NCBI GenBank assembly: GCA_020080175.1
Contig: JAGHQL010000045.1
Location: 62,001-126,000 of the forward strand
Reading direction: 5' to 3'
Origin: Glutinoglossum americanum
Taxonomy: Eukaryota > Ascomycota > Geoglossomycetes > Geoglossales > Geoglossaceae
Length of the DNA: 64,000 bases
In this document: positions 11,610-23,105 of the stretch, piece by piece
Position numbering within the stretch: position 1 is the first letter of the stretch
Layout of the letters: each line of letters starts with the position of its first letter
The notes under the pieces: generated by a model
Told to the model about the DNA's origin: nothing
Seen by the model: the letters and a program-made list of their open reading frames with translations, nothing else
Database searches by the model: none
Made by a program: the position numbers and the translations under genes

Positions 11610-13324
11610 ATGGAGGGCTTCGATACTCTGACCATGTCCTACTTAGCGAGTCCACTCACTCTAAACTCTACGACGACCTCCGACCCGATGTCTGCCATGA
11701 TGCCGATAGGGGACATGCCGGACCACTCCTCGAACTACGACAATGAGACTTTTGTAGGGTGAGATCCAGCTCCCACCTAATGTTTATTTCCGTTGTTCCC
11801 ATCAGCGGAACGTCAGGCTAATGACCTTGCAGAAGCGAGGATGCACCATTTGCGCCTTCAACAGTACACCATCCGCAGCTTAAACGTTATTCAAGCACCT
11901 TCGATGATCCGTTCTCTGATGCCCTGAGCTCCTTTGAGCCCTCGGTACCAGAACAAAATGGAGCCGAGATCCCCTCAATGGAACGCGATAATAAACTTCT
12001 CAGCTTCAACCTACCAACTTATAACTATTCCCTCCTAGACTACTCAGGAAGGCGAATATCGCTTTCGTTGTCCGCTCAGCTCAATGGCATGTTCTTTTTA
12101 GCAGAATCGCCGTGGGCGGCAGTTGGGGAAACGGCGGTTCCACCGACAGAGCTAACGTGTTATCGTCGGAATCTCTTTTCGATCACAGGCTCAATTACAT
12201 TGCCGCGCGGTCTAAGATACATCCTCACTGACCAAGGCGATAGGATACCGATAGTTGCCCAAGAGCTATCCATATCAGCCACAGAGTCAGTCGAGGGCAA
12301 CCCCGTCAAGATCATATCCGTACCATGGAAGACACCCGCACCGGGATCGGCCATCGTGGAAGACAAGACCGAAAAAGAGCCACCATCTCTCCCTCTCGAT
12401 CTGATTACGAACCAGGAGGCCGATGCGGAGTACAATACTTTCACCATTTCCTGGAAACGATTACAATTTAGAACCGCGACTGCAAATAATGGAAGGCGGA
12501 AAGAACTGCAGCAACATTTCGTTGTGAGGCTCAAGGTTGTAGCGGCCCTTTCCACTGGCGGCAAGGTTTCTGTATGCGAGGCACAATCAGGAGCAATTAT
12601 TGTTCGGGGCCGAAGCCCAAGGAATTTCCAATCTCGAAAGGATTTCCCCATTAGTGGCGGTGGCTCATCCTCTCGAAAGTCACTAAATGCTGCTATTGGC
12701 CCTTCTCGAACATCGGCAGGAGGACCAACCTCGCAAAGTGCGAATGTTGAACGAATAAACAGTCCAGAGGTTTCACAAATTCCATTCCAGTATGAACGTA
12801 ACGACTTTCAGCTATCACCAAATTTCTTCGACTGGGTTAAGCTACCGCCAAACCAAACTGGCCCCCAATCCGCTTTTCCCGCTACGTCTTACCCAATGAA
12901 TCACCAACTTCACGCTCGGCCGTCACCTGGTTATGCTCAATCAAGTCCAGAGGTTTCACGGCTATCCACGCATCCTTCGCACCACCTTCCTCCTGCCCCA
13001 ATCAATTTGTCGTTAACTGAAGAAGAAATTCCAAAAAAGGAAACGACGTCTTCGTCCTCTCGCCCAGGCGCGATCACCAAGGCACCTCGATTATCGAGGC
13101 CCCCAGCACATAGGACATCCTTCTCCTCGAAGTTTGTCAGCAGCCCAGATGAGAGCGCAGATCTACTCTACGAGTACTTCCCACTTGGGTTGGACGACTG
13201 GATGCCACCAGTCGATGCAGTTTACCGACCTCACGTCGTACACCACACCAACCTCCCTCCTGACCCTAAAGCGCAGGCAGCCAGGAATAGGTCGAAGCGC
13301 TACTTCTCGGAAGACCAGTCATAG
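11610..13324 (+). CDS. ron1: Ndt80-like (PhoG domain) transcription factor, RON1 type (GlcNAc cluster)
   Basis: Exons 11610-11758 and 11833-13324 (74-bp intron, phase 2, branch GCTAATG) encode 546 aa. The N-terminus MEGFDTLTMSYLASP leads to an Ndt80/PhoG p53-like DNA-binding domain at about residues 100-310. Recognisable parts are LPTYNYSLLDYSGRRISLSL, NGMFFLAESPW, TCYRRNLFSITGSI and the closing block GAIIVRGRSPRNFQSRKDF. The C-terminal 230 residues are Ser/Pro-rich and likely disordered or activating. In Trichoderma reesei the Ndt80-like RON1 is required for expression of the GlcNAc catabolic cluster, and this gene sits in the same context between nag3 and the hexokinase. Family assignment strong; cluster-specific role inferred from synteny. 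Confidence 0.92.
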
Positions 13325-14606
13325 TTGATTTGGGTTGAACAGGATGCTGACTGGATCCCAAACCATCCCTCTTTCCTTTGATCTACCGCAGAGCCCATAT
13401 GTATATTAATTTTACACCTTGTCTTCCCCGCAATCTTCTTTTTCATTTTCAATCAAAATCTCCTGGCAGCTCTTTTGAGATCATATTTATGGCGGGGTCA
13501 GCACACGGGAGGCTGGAAATTCGGTTGGAGTTCTCGGGCATCTCAGGTCTTTGCCGTATTAGTGATTACGTGTCGATGAAATTTTTGAATTCAACGAAGT
13601 TTCGAACAGATGATCCCGAGCCTGTATGAAACAATGGGGTGAGACGCAGACGGAGAAATGGAGGGAGCCCACACACACTACACCCGTATCCACTGACATT
13701 GAAGTTACATCACACCGAAATCCTCTTTTGCTCGCGGTGTGCGGTACTTATTCTACTGGTACGTTTACTCAATCGGGCAATCCCAACGCTGAATTTACCC
13801 GGTGGCATGTAAATCTGTATGTATGCATTCATCGGTGGAGACAACAGGGCGGCCCCAAGCCCACTCATCCACGTACAATAAAAATCCGTAGGCTGCCGGC
13901 TATCAGTGGAGGTCAGTGTTCGGTTCCCTACGGTGGGATTAGGATACTGAGAGGGCGCTGTGCGTTTGCTTCTGCCTCGCCTTGGGATCGGTGCTCGCCG
14001 ATGTGATGCGCGATGATGTACGTTTGCCGGGCTGGACACTGGGCCTGTGATTAGAAATGGTCCGAGGTGTCTTAGTGGGGGGGGGGGGCACAGGGTAGTT
14101 AGGCTCAGTGGTTGGGGTCCATAACTAGGGCGGGAATTAGGGCGGCATCTCTATAGCCAGACGAGGGTTACATCCACGACGCGACGTCGTTCGAAACGAC
14201 CATCCGTACTTCCCTTCCCCCTTCTCCCCTCAGGAATGTTTAATGTGTGTTGTGAATGTTACCTCACTGCTCAACCTAACTATCATGTCGCCCATATCGC
14301 GCGCCCGATCACGAATACCATGCCTCGACTCTTGCGACCCCGGACTTCTGCCCGGCGACCGTTTGATTGGGGACATTGCATTTGCTCCAGAATTGAACCT
14401 GAATTTTCTCCATTTTCTCCGATTTGAGATGGCTACGACATATACTAGGCTTTAACCCACTGCGTCCGTACCGCACTTCTTGAGGATTAAGCAGCTCTAG
14501 ACTTTCCACCTTTCCGCCGGCACGTTTTATGCCTCATAGCTGTCTGGTTGATAATTCACTCGTTGGGTCAAAGACGTATAAAGCAATAAAGGAAAAATTA
14601 GAGTGA
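13325..14606. other. Intergenic region between ron1 and hxk3
   Basis: This 1.28-kb spacer should contain the ron1 3' UTR and the hxk3 promoter. A run of twelve G (14077-14088) stands out, as does a C/T-rich stretch at 14205-14232 that suits a core promoter. Short open frames here (e.g. around 13626-14006) have no protein-like composition. No Ndt80-type motif was found. Confidence 0.4.
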
Positions 14607-16383
14607 ATGACTTGCTCACTTCTTTACATGATAAACCTCAGACGGGTGTTCTTCAACGTTTTCGAGATGCTGCTCAAATTACCTTTCCTCCTCCACGCCC
14701 TGTTTCCGAAGTCGACACCGCCCAGGCAGCAGCAACAGCAACAATTGTGTGACAACGTTCTGCTGAAGCACTGCCAGACCATGGAAGACTTCGTGCGTGA
14801 AGTTGTAAGGCTCTTTGAGGCTCCACTCCGTCCATCAGCTCTGCTTGCCATGTCGAATCAACTGCTCGTGCAGTTTAGGAAACGTCTTCAAGACTGTTCC
14901 ACCTGCATGCTTCCATCCTACAATTACACCCTGCCCATCGGCAACGAGAAGGGAACTTATTTGGCGCTGGATGTTGGTGGGTCGACGCTGCGTGTTGCGC
15001 TGGTGGAGCTTTGTGGAAGGACATCTGTTGGCGAGCCAATGTGCATAAAGAGAATGGAGTCATGGAGGATTGACGGTTCGATCAAGGCACTCAAAGGCGA
15101 CGCATTTTTTGACTGGATGGCTGCCAGGATTGAAGAGATGCTTGGGCAGTCCAAACACGTATATGAAGGTAATGCCCCATTACCGATAGGTTTGGCTTGG
15201 TCATTCCCCGTAGAGTGAGTTTCACCTCTTCTTTAGCACCAATTGATATAGCTACTTAGGTTGCATGCCCACCACTGACGCCTCACCAGACAAACATCCA
15301 TTCAGAGTGGTACACTGCTCGAAATGGGTAAGGGCTTCCATGCCGCTCACGGTGTACTCGGAAGAGATCTAGGAGAGTTGGTCATGGAAGCATGTCGACG
15401 AAGGGTCAGTCTGACCTATTGAAGAAGCTACAACCGTCAATTCATTTCTTTTCTTTCACATTCTAACGCTTGCCCTTAGGATTTAAACGTACGGATGGAT
15501 GCCATTGTCAACGATTCCTCTGCAGCACTCCTCTCCCGCGCCTACCTCGATGCCTCAACCCGCTTCGCACTCATTCTCGGTACTGGCTGCAACGCAGCTA
15601 TCCATATACCCGTGACGACTCTCGGCCCCGGGAAGTTTGGTATCCGCCCCTCCAGCTGGCACGAGAAGGCCACCCATGTCCTTGTGAATACTGAGCTCAG
15701 TATGTTCGGCAAAGGCATCTTCCCTAGAACCCGCTGGGATGAGTTGCTAAACGAAAAACACCTTCTGCCGGACTTCCAGCCATTTGAGCAGCTCATTAGC
15801 GGGAGGTATCTTGGCGAGATCGTCCGATTAATCCTTGTCGAGGCCATCCAAACAGCTGGTCTATTCGGTGGGGAGGTGCCCGAGGGGTTCTTGGAACCAT
15901 ACTCACTCGACACCTACACCATCGGTGTTATTGAGGCGTAAGAACCTCGCCCTCCCCTAAAAACATTTAATTAACCCCCTAACATTCGGTAGTGATGACA
16001 CACCAACCTATACCTACGGCATCCACGCGTTACTATCCCACTATTCACTCACAACTACACCAACGCCCACTGACCTCAATCATATCCGCCGAATCATATC
16101 TCTCGTATCCCACCGCGCTGCCGCCTACCTCGCCGCAGCAATTCACGCCCTCTGGTGTCTCCATTTATCCGCAGAGCATCTCACCCCACCTACCGCCCCC
16201 CGCGTCAGCATCAGCTGCAGCGGCAGTGTCGTAGAGAAATACCCCGGTTTCCAAGCCACGACGCAAAGTTGGCTAGATGCGCTGACAGAGGCTAGTGGTG
16301 CGAGTGCGAGGGCCGTGGCTTTGGAGCCGGCGGTAGACAGTACGATCCTGGGAGCGGCGGTTGCGGCAGGATGTCTCCCTTGA
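14607..16383 (+). CDS. hxk3: Hexokinase-family GlcNAc kinase (GlcNAc cluster)
   Basis: Phosphorylates GlcNAc to GlcNAc-6-P, by position in the cluster. Exons 14607-15214, 15290-15404, 15480-15937 and 15993-16383 (introns 75, 75, 55 bp) encode 523 aa. Hexokinase signatures are all present: [28 protein letters not shown] (phosphate 1), [21 protein letters not shown] (restored across intron 1), [10 protein letters not shown] with the catalytic Asp near 253, [10 protein letters not shown] and [13 protein letters not shown]. The N-terminus carries a hydrophobic stretch ([20 protein letters not shown]) and a short glutamine run before the kinase fold starts at about residue 60. Similar hydrophobic N-termini occur in the atypical fungal hexokinases of this clade. 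Starts at the second or third Met are possible. Divergence from glycolytic hexokinases supports the GlcNAc-kinase call; activity is inferred. Confidence 0.92.
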
Positions 16384-18751
16384 TAACGGTTTTATTCTCA
16401 TGCTTTTCCTAGTTGTAGGCATTTTGCACATAGACTCTTGATGCGGGGGCAATAGACATTGAGCTACATCACATAGGAACGGATGAGGTGGCGTTATTTA
16501 ATTTGCTCTCTTTCCTTCATTGGGTGATCTAACGATAAGCATAAGCATGATTTGGAGGACTGCCACCAATATCCTCCCTTCCAATTGCTCCCATCCCTCG
16601 GGGCGTTTCGCGGTGTTCTTTCGGGTAAGCTAGCCTTCCTCTGCTTTCTAGAGATGTTTTTCTGTCTCACTGGCTATACACTTGCCGGTTTGCGAGCACA
16701 ATGGTATTTCCGATGTAGTCTACATGATGTTGCTTCATCCGCAAGACCAATCATCGCCACACAACGTCATTATCCACCATGAATTGTAGAAACCCGATAT
16801 GTACCATAAATAAAAGGTACTTTAATTTCACTTTTTCCCCGACAGCTAAATACCACAATTACAAGGTTTCATCAACAAGGCCCCTCCCAAAGAGCAATAT
16901 ATGAAAGCAGCCATCTCCCCAACAGGCACTGGAAACATCGATATGTATATCTGCGTTGTTACCTGCATACCATGGCTTACCCTGCATTCTTGTGCTCCCG
17001 CTTATAAATGGATCATTCGTACCTTGCATATACATCTTCTACGCTAAACCAGCCCGAACCAGCCGGAACCAACCGGAAGATTTTCCCACACAGGGGATGA
17101 TACGAGAGAAGTTTTGCCATCATTAAATTGCCGTCTAGAGAATGCATTCGGTGAGCACTGGGCCTACCGCAGCAAAAGCTGACAATAAGGCCATATCATC
17201 TAGACACGCCACAGGGGCAGGATGGGCCGACTCGAGGCAAGGATCCGACGAACCAGCCCTCCGATTGGCGGATTGGGATGCGCGGGTTAGATGTGGGGCC
17301 TTGACGCCAGGCTATCAGAACGCAACAACCCCCTCTTCCCTCGCACCAAGCCCGCCTCACATTTATTTCGAGAGTCAAGGGGCTAGGGTTTCCGTGTCGC
17401 GCATGGGGCAGCAGAGCGACCATAAACGAACCAATCCGCCCATTTCCTTGCTTCCCGTCCCAACTAGGTAATGTCTTTTTCACACGCTCTACCGCGCAGT
17501 GTGGACGGATAGGAAGATCTCCTACCTAGGCCAATACAGCCACCAACGCCATGACCTCGAGCACGGTCGCTCCTTTCCTTACTACCCCGGACCGCGTCCG
17601 ATCAGGAACTAGTTGCCTACGTTTACCCACTTACCCCTCTGAGGTTCCGCACGCACTCGCAGTAGCCAGCCCAACAGGGCGTTTAAAGAAAGAAGCTCGA
17701 TTGGGGATGAGGCAAGGGACATCGTCGAACCAACCAATCCTAGTGAAGCTTTCTACCCCCACTCCGCCCGTATTCCTACTCTGGGACGATTTCCTAATCC
17801 GCCGGTGTGCTATACGACCAGAGGACTCCCGTAACCACCAAGCACGCCCCCCAGAGAATGCGAGGAGAGGGGGAAGCATTGCGCTTGCAAAGCGGTAAGC
17901 GGGTTAAGGTCGAAATCGCGGTGTTCTAGTAAATCCTCTGTGGTGTCCGGATAGATAAAATGAAAAATCGCGGTACTCGAGAAATCGTCCCCTCTATTTT
18001 ACTCTCTTTAACCTCACTCCCCTCCTATTTCTACAAACCCGTCTCCACGTGTGGGTTAGGCTGTCCCACTAGCAGCCCCATCTGGGGTAGGAGGGACTGA
18101 TAACGTAGTGGGGGGGGGGCGGAGGATGGCTTCACTCTTGGTAGGGTAGTTGGGGGTAATTCCGGGTGTTTGAGCTATCTGGGGCGCCGTTCCATCCGGC
18201 GGCAGTCGGCGTTAACGGAGCCCTGTCACCATCCTATATCAACCGGAGCATTTTTGGATAGGGAAGAATCGCCTTTTATGTCTCCTATGCCTCGAGGTGG
18301 CATCGGATGAGACACCTCCATTTAGCATTTCGTATAATTGTGCAGTCGAAGTAAGGCCCTAATGAGGGGCCGAGAGATATCCCGAAACCCCCGCCTCCAA
18401 TTCGCGACGGGGTAAGGTTGAAGCTTTGTGTTGCGGCTGAGGCCCCAAACATGAGAATGGGGATGAAAGTCCATCAGCTCATAGAAAGGTTCTCAAATAT
18501 ATGGTAGACCTACTCCAGTGGGGTCTTCCGGCACATTTTTCGTGAAGTAACTGGAATATCCAGTATGGGGTACAACTATAGCAGCTTTCTTTTCTTTGAG
18601 TAAAAATAATACACACCAAACACCCAATTTCAGCCACGCAAAGTCTCAAACCTAGAGTCTCACGAATTCTCGTACTAATCGTCGATTCATCATTCGTTGC
18701 AATCACAGAACTCACTCGATCAGCCAATAAAAGCATCATGGCCATACATAA
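16384..18751. other. Long intergenic region inside the GlcNAc cluster
   Basis: This 2.37-kb spacer separates the convergent hxk3 (+) and dam1 (-) 3' ends. It contains one arm of the dispersed inverted-repeat family (separate entry) and a G10 run at 18110-18119. It also has GC-rich open frames near 17142-17900 on both strands that lack any recognisable domain. No gene could be supported. Confidence 0.4.
17926..17986 (+). repeat. Solo arm of a dispersed TIR element
   Basis: The 61 bp running from CTAGTAAATCC to CGAGAAATC align nearly end to end with the right arm of the inverted-repeat element at 62246-62308. They share the core ATAAAATGAAAA.TCG.GGTA and are roughly 75-80% identical by eye. 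No partner arm was found nearby, so this looks like a degraded or solo copy. Confidence 0.6.
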
Positions 18752-20195
18752 TTAACCCTCCACAGCCGCAACCCTTGCCCACATCCGGTCGAATGCCGGA
18801 GATCTTCCCCGCTCAACGTCCACCACAGGGGCTTCAGAGCCATTCAGTCGAGCGGCCATGCGGTCAGGGACTAGGTCCACCGTAGGCTCAGAAGGGTTGT
18901 TGTCCCCATTTGATTCTTGAATCGTTGGTGGATTGACCGGTTTAGTTCCGGTCCTGGCTGTGGACGGGAGGATCTGCTCGAAGCCGAGAGTAGAGGCGGC
19001 TGCTTCGATGCTTTTGAAGTACTGTTTAATCGGTGTTCGGTTGCGTTAGTTAACCGTGGTTGTTTAGATATTTATTTTATTAAATTTTTTGTTCTAACGA
19101 AAGAGGGTTGGAGTTTTACCTTTACAGTCTTGACTTGGAGTTCAAGCGTAGCGTCTTCGTCGACAACGATCATAGGGTAACGGTGCAATTGAAGACAGGA
19201 GAGTGTCCACATGTGGTTGACACCACCTTCGATACATTTTTGCAGGGCTACGGATTTGTGGGCTCCGGTTATGATGATAACTACCTCGTGGGCCTGGAGA
19301 AGAGTCGGGATCAGCATGTTCCCATCTATATCCCGCCTGAAGTATGGGGAGAATTTGCATTTGGTACGCACTTCCAATACTGTCTGGAGACCAACAGTCA
19401 GTGCCATTCGAGGCACCTGAGTCATATCATCCCCGAAGAAACGTGAGTTTGCCAAGATGGTGTCGTAGGCTAGAGTCTTCACCCTTGTTCTTGAGGCGAG
19501 GCTGGATCCAGGCTCGTTAAACGCAAGATGGCCATCGGGACCGATACCGCCGAGAAACAACTCTATGCCACCAGCACGTTTAATTTTCTCCTCGTATTCG
19601 ATACACTCAGCTTCCAGGTCTGGTGCATTGCCGTTGAGGATGTTAACGTTGGCCGGATCGATATCGACGTGCGAGAAGAAGTTCTTGTACATGAACGTGT
19701 GGTAACTCCCTGGGTGTTCACGGGGGATACCAACATATTCATCCTGCGGTGAGGCGTTAGTTAGGAGCTGCTGTACACACTTGAAGGAGGGGGACTTGTT
19801 AACCATGTTGAAGGTCACAACATGCTTGAAAGATATGTCTCCGGCTTTGTGCCGCCTCACGAGGATCCTGTAGATTGTCTCCGGGCTGCTGCCGGTAGGC
19901 AGACCAAGTACGAATAACTTCTCCGCAGTGGGTTCAAAGGCTTTGATGCGGTCTAAGTTTTGGGTCAGCTCATTTTCCTATCCCTTATGAATTGGTGGTG
20001 TTCCATGGAGATTGTGCATACTGATAACGTAGTCCGCAACATATTGCGAAGCCTCCGCTGGGTTGCTTCTGACAATGAGCCTCCTTCAAGTAACCAAAGT
20101 CAATTCAGCCCTCTGTGTAAGCTTTTGGCAATTTAACCGTATGCGCGAACAGCCCGTGTTTGTTTAAAGATAAAGCAACAAGTGCAGTCTTACAT
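18752..20195 (-). CDS. dam1: Glucosamine-6-phosphate deaminase (GlcNAc cluster), intron-split start codon
   Basis: Converts glucosamine-6-P to fructose-6-P and ammonia. Five exons: 20195-20194, 20083-20022, 19952-19804, 19743-19120 and 19021-18752 (introns 110, 69, 60 and 98 bp), 368 aa. Exon 1 gives only A and T of the start codon: AT, then a GTAAGA donor, then a GAAG acceptor, then G AGG CTC, reading [22 protein letters not shown]. No in-frame ATG exists between the last stop and RLIV without this splice. Active-site residues fall at the same numbers as in E. coli NagB: NMDEYVG with Asp72, [14 protein letters not shown] with Asp141, His143 and Glu148. [10 protein letters not shown] binds phosphate. 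Beyond the NagB core (about 280 residues) lies an 80-residue Pro/Asn/Glu-rich tail ending in a Trp-containing stretch. Convergent with hxk3, divergent from ngt1. Confidence 0.94.
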
Positions 20196-21421
20196 CTTCG
20201 TGTTCGTCTTCAGGTCCAACAGGCTTGTTAGAAGCTTATTCCAAGTACTAAGTGTAACTAAGGAGTTCTATGGGAACGGCCGCCGAGCCTCTTTGTATAT
20301 CAGAGAATTCCGTAGTGGTCGCGAGGAAATGGTTTAAGTTGCATCATAGCCGCTACTCGACCTTGATTTAGTCCGAGGAGCCAAACAACCAGAGATTTAA
20401 TATTGGCATGGCACAGAGTCTCTGCAACGTCCAATACGTAGTATGTACCAACCATATTCGTACCTATCGACCACTACGGCTAACCATTGCCCGCTGCTGT
20501 CGTGTGATGACAGACTGAGAGTTCCGGCAAACATAGCAAGATCGTTGTGGCTCGTGAGCATCATTGATGCAGTGTGAGACGCCTCCAATAGGAGCCTGCC
20601 ACTCCAAAGTGGCGACATGGGGTCCATGCAAGGATCCCCAGAGCCGATATACAGATGACATACAGACGATGTTACGCTCTTCGTACCCCTTTTAGCATAG
20701 TGCAACGTCGCAATCACCCGGCGGCGAATGAGCCTGCAGATCGAGGAAGCTGAGCCTGATTAAAGAATTGGCCATGCTTGGACTTCGTTCGCCTTTCTCT
20801 TCTCCAGACGGCTATAAATGTGACACGGTGTGCGACCTTCCACCCATCTCGGCGTATGCGGGATCCAGCTGCAGGCACCACCCTAGCAGTGAGACCCCAG
20901 CTGTGAGAACTTACTTATCCCGGAAAAAGCAGCCGCAGCGGCAGAAGTGGTGGGGAAACGGACCTCGGTCTATTTCCGGTGGTGTCAGTGTCCCTTCGTT
21001 CGCATGAGCTTTACATCGCACCCACTGCGTCTAGGGCTGGCTGCTTGAGTGATTCCTTGTTATCGCGTGCAATTGCAGAAAAAGAAAAGAATAGGAGGGT
21101 CTATTGTGAGATCTTCATAGCCTCGTGGCAAAAAGAAGTTTATTTATTCACTGAACTTCCCCTTCTCGGTAAACATCATCGTCTCTTCTTAACAGTGAAT
21201 CTTGCACGCGTTTGTTGACAGGACAACGTGCCGGACAAGCGGAATTTGCGCACTACTTTGTCTTCCCTTTCACAACCTTTCTTCATCCTTCTTAAGCCTT
21301 ACACGCACAACTAACTTTCATCCTTCACGCATTTCCACCAACACGGCAATCTCCCCATCTCACCTCTCATCTGCTTTCACCTCCAGACATTCTTTTATCC
21401 ATTACTCTACACTCGTTTGTA
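20196..21421. promoter_or_regulatory. Shared divergent promoter of dam1 and ngt1
   Basis: These 1226 bp lie between the deaminase and transporter start codons. The ngt1-proximal 200 bp are strongly pyrimidine-rich (CTTTCACAACCTTTCTTCAT and similar), as in highly expressed fungal genes. An Ndt80-type motif lies 170 bp upstream of ngt1 (separate entry). No conserved ORF was seen. Confidence 0.5.
21244..21252 (-). promoter_or_regulatory. Ndt80/MSE-like motif TGCGCAAAT upstream of ngt1
   Basis: On the minus strand TGCGCAAAT fits the Ndt80-family consensus DNCRCAAAW. It lies about 170 bp upstream of the transporter ATG in the dam1/ngt1 divergent promoter, a normal position for an activator site. 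With the nag3 site it makes one match per divergent promoter. Consensus match only; no binding evidence. Confidence 0.35.
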
Positions 21422-23105
21422 ATGGCAGATCTTGAGAAGAGTGCAGACTACACTGAGGCAGGTGCTGCGTCACGTCCGCGTGGCCAACATAGCGAGCCAG
21501 TCAATTTAAGACCTGCCGGCTGGATGTACAAACAAGCTCGCATCGGACCTATCCGTCTGCCTTGGTATGCATCTCCCATGTCACAGCTGCTCGTTGTGAG
21601 CTTTGTTTGCTTTCTCTGCCCGGGCATGTTCAACGCCTTGAGCGGTCTCGGCGGCGGTGGTCAAGTAAATCCGAATGTAAACAACTCCGCGAATGTGGCT
21701 CTGTATAGCACATTTGCGTCAGTTGCGTTCTTCGCTGGAACCATTGCCAATCGTCTAGGTATCAAGCTCACATTGTCTCTCGGTGGGCTTGGTTACTCCA
21801 TCTATGCAGCGTCCCTGCTCTGCTACGATCACACTAACAATGCGGGCTTCGTTATCTTTTCCGGCGCACTTCTCGGTGTTTGTGCCGCCTTGCTCTGGAC
21901 TGCCCAAGGTGCTATCATGATGAGCTATCCATCTGAAGGCATCAAAGGTCGCTACATCTCCATCTTCTGGATGATCTTCAACTTTGGCGCTGTGCTTGGT
22001 AGCTTGGTAAGTTCGACCATCCCTATTAGAAGCTACCATGTATCAATCTTAATAACCCGGATCTTAGATTCCACTTGGACAAAACCTTCACTCTTACTCG
22101 AATAAGGTTAATGATGGAACCTATGTTGGTTTTATCATTCTTATGTTCTTTGGCGCCATTCTCGCACTCTTCCTTGTTGACTCCAAGAATGTTATTCGCG
22201 ACGATGGTTCCAAAGTCATTGTAATGAAGCATCCTACATGGACCACGGAGTTCATGGGCCTCTGGGAAGTATTGCGCACAGACACCTACATCGTAGCTCT
22301 ATTCCCAATGTTCTTTGCGTCCAACTGGTTCTACTCAGTAAGTGATCTTTTCCGATCTCTTTTACGTGACTAAGCTAATATTTCGCTACCAAAGTATCAA
22401 TTTAACGATGTCAATCTGGCCCAGTTTAACATTAGAACTCGCGCCTTGAACAACGTTCTCTACTGGCTTTCTCAGATCTTGGGGGCGTGGACCTTCGGAT
22501 ACGCGCTTGACCTAAAATATATATCTCGTAGTAGCCGTGCCAAAGTCGTCATGGTTGTCTTGTTCTCGGTCACCATGGCAGTTTGGGGTGGTGGTTACGC
22601 CTTCCAGAAGCGATATACTCGTTCTGACGTTTCTCCCAAGAACTATGTCAAGCTGGATTGGACTTCTAACGGCTACATCGGTCCCATGTTCCTCTATATG
22701 ATGTACGGATTCTTTGATGCCGCATGGCAGACAACTGTCTACTGGTAAGTCATTAAGCTTCCCCGTCAAACTAAGCAACCGTCACATGACTAACGCATGT
22801 CTTTCCTCTGTAGGCTTATGGGCTCTCTTACGAACAATGCTCGCAAAACTGCCTTCTTCGCTGGTTTCTATAAGGCCATCCAATCTTCCGGTTCCGCGAT
22901 CATCTACCGTCTTGACACCCTCGAGATACCATTCATAAACCTCTTTGCCTCTTGTTGGGCCCTCCTTGCCGGCTCAATTGTCGTTGCCGCACCCGTCGTC
23001 CTATGGAAGATTAAGGACCACGTCTCTATCGAGGAAGATCTTAAGTTCTCTGACGAGACCGAGGAGGACGTTCTTGCTTCGACGCGCAAGGTCGAGCATT
23101 CATAG
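21422..23105 (+). CDS. ngt1: NGT1-type N-acetylglucosamine transporter, MFS/UNC93-like (GlcNAc cluster)
   Basis: Plasma-membrane GlcNAc importer of the Ngt1 family (MFS-type, related to UNC93/DUF895). Exons 21422-22006, 22068-22337, 22395-22744 and 22814-23105 (introns 61, 57 and 69 bp) encode 498 aa. Around eleven to twelve hydrophobic segments are visible. The first, LLVVSFVCFLCPGMFNALSG followed by LGGGGQ, is the family's diagnostic first helix. GALLGVCAALLWTAQGAIMMSYP is the conserved segment at helices 4-5. IPLGQNLHS is restored across intron 1, NWFYSYQFNDVN across intron 2 and TTVYWLMGSLTNNARK across intron 3; the last is also family-typical. The C-terminus is short and acidic (EEDLKFSDETEEDV). 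It marks the right edge of the cluster. Function inferred from family and neighbours. Confidence 0.94.

Noticed and set aside
13626-14040. Overlapping open frames on both strands between ron1 and hxk3
   Set aside because: Arg/Pro-biased, no domain and no splice continuity; chance frames in promoter DNA.
17142-17900. GC-rich open frames inside the GlcNAc cluster spacer
   Set aside because: Open on both strands at once with biased composition; no recognisable protein.
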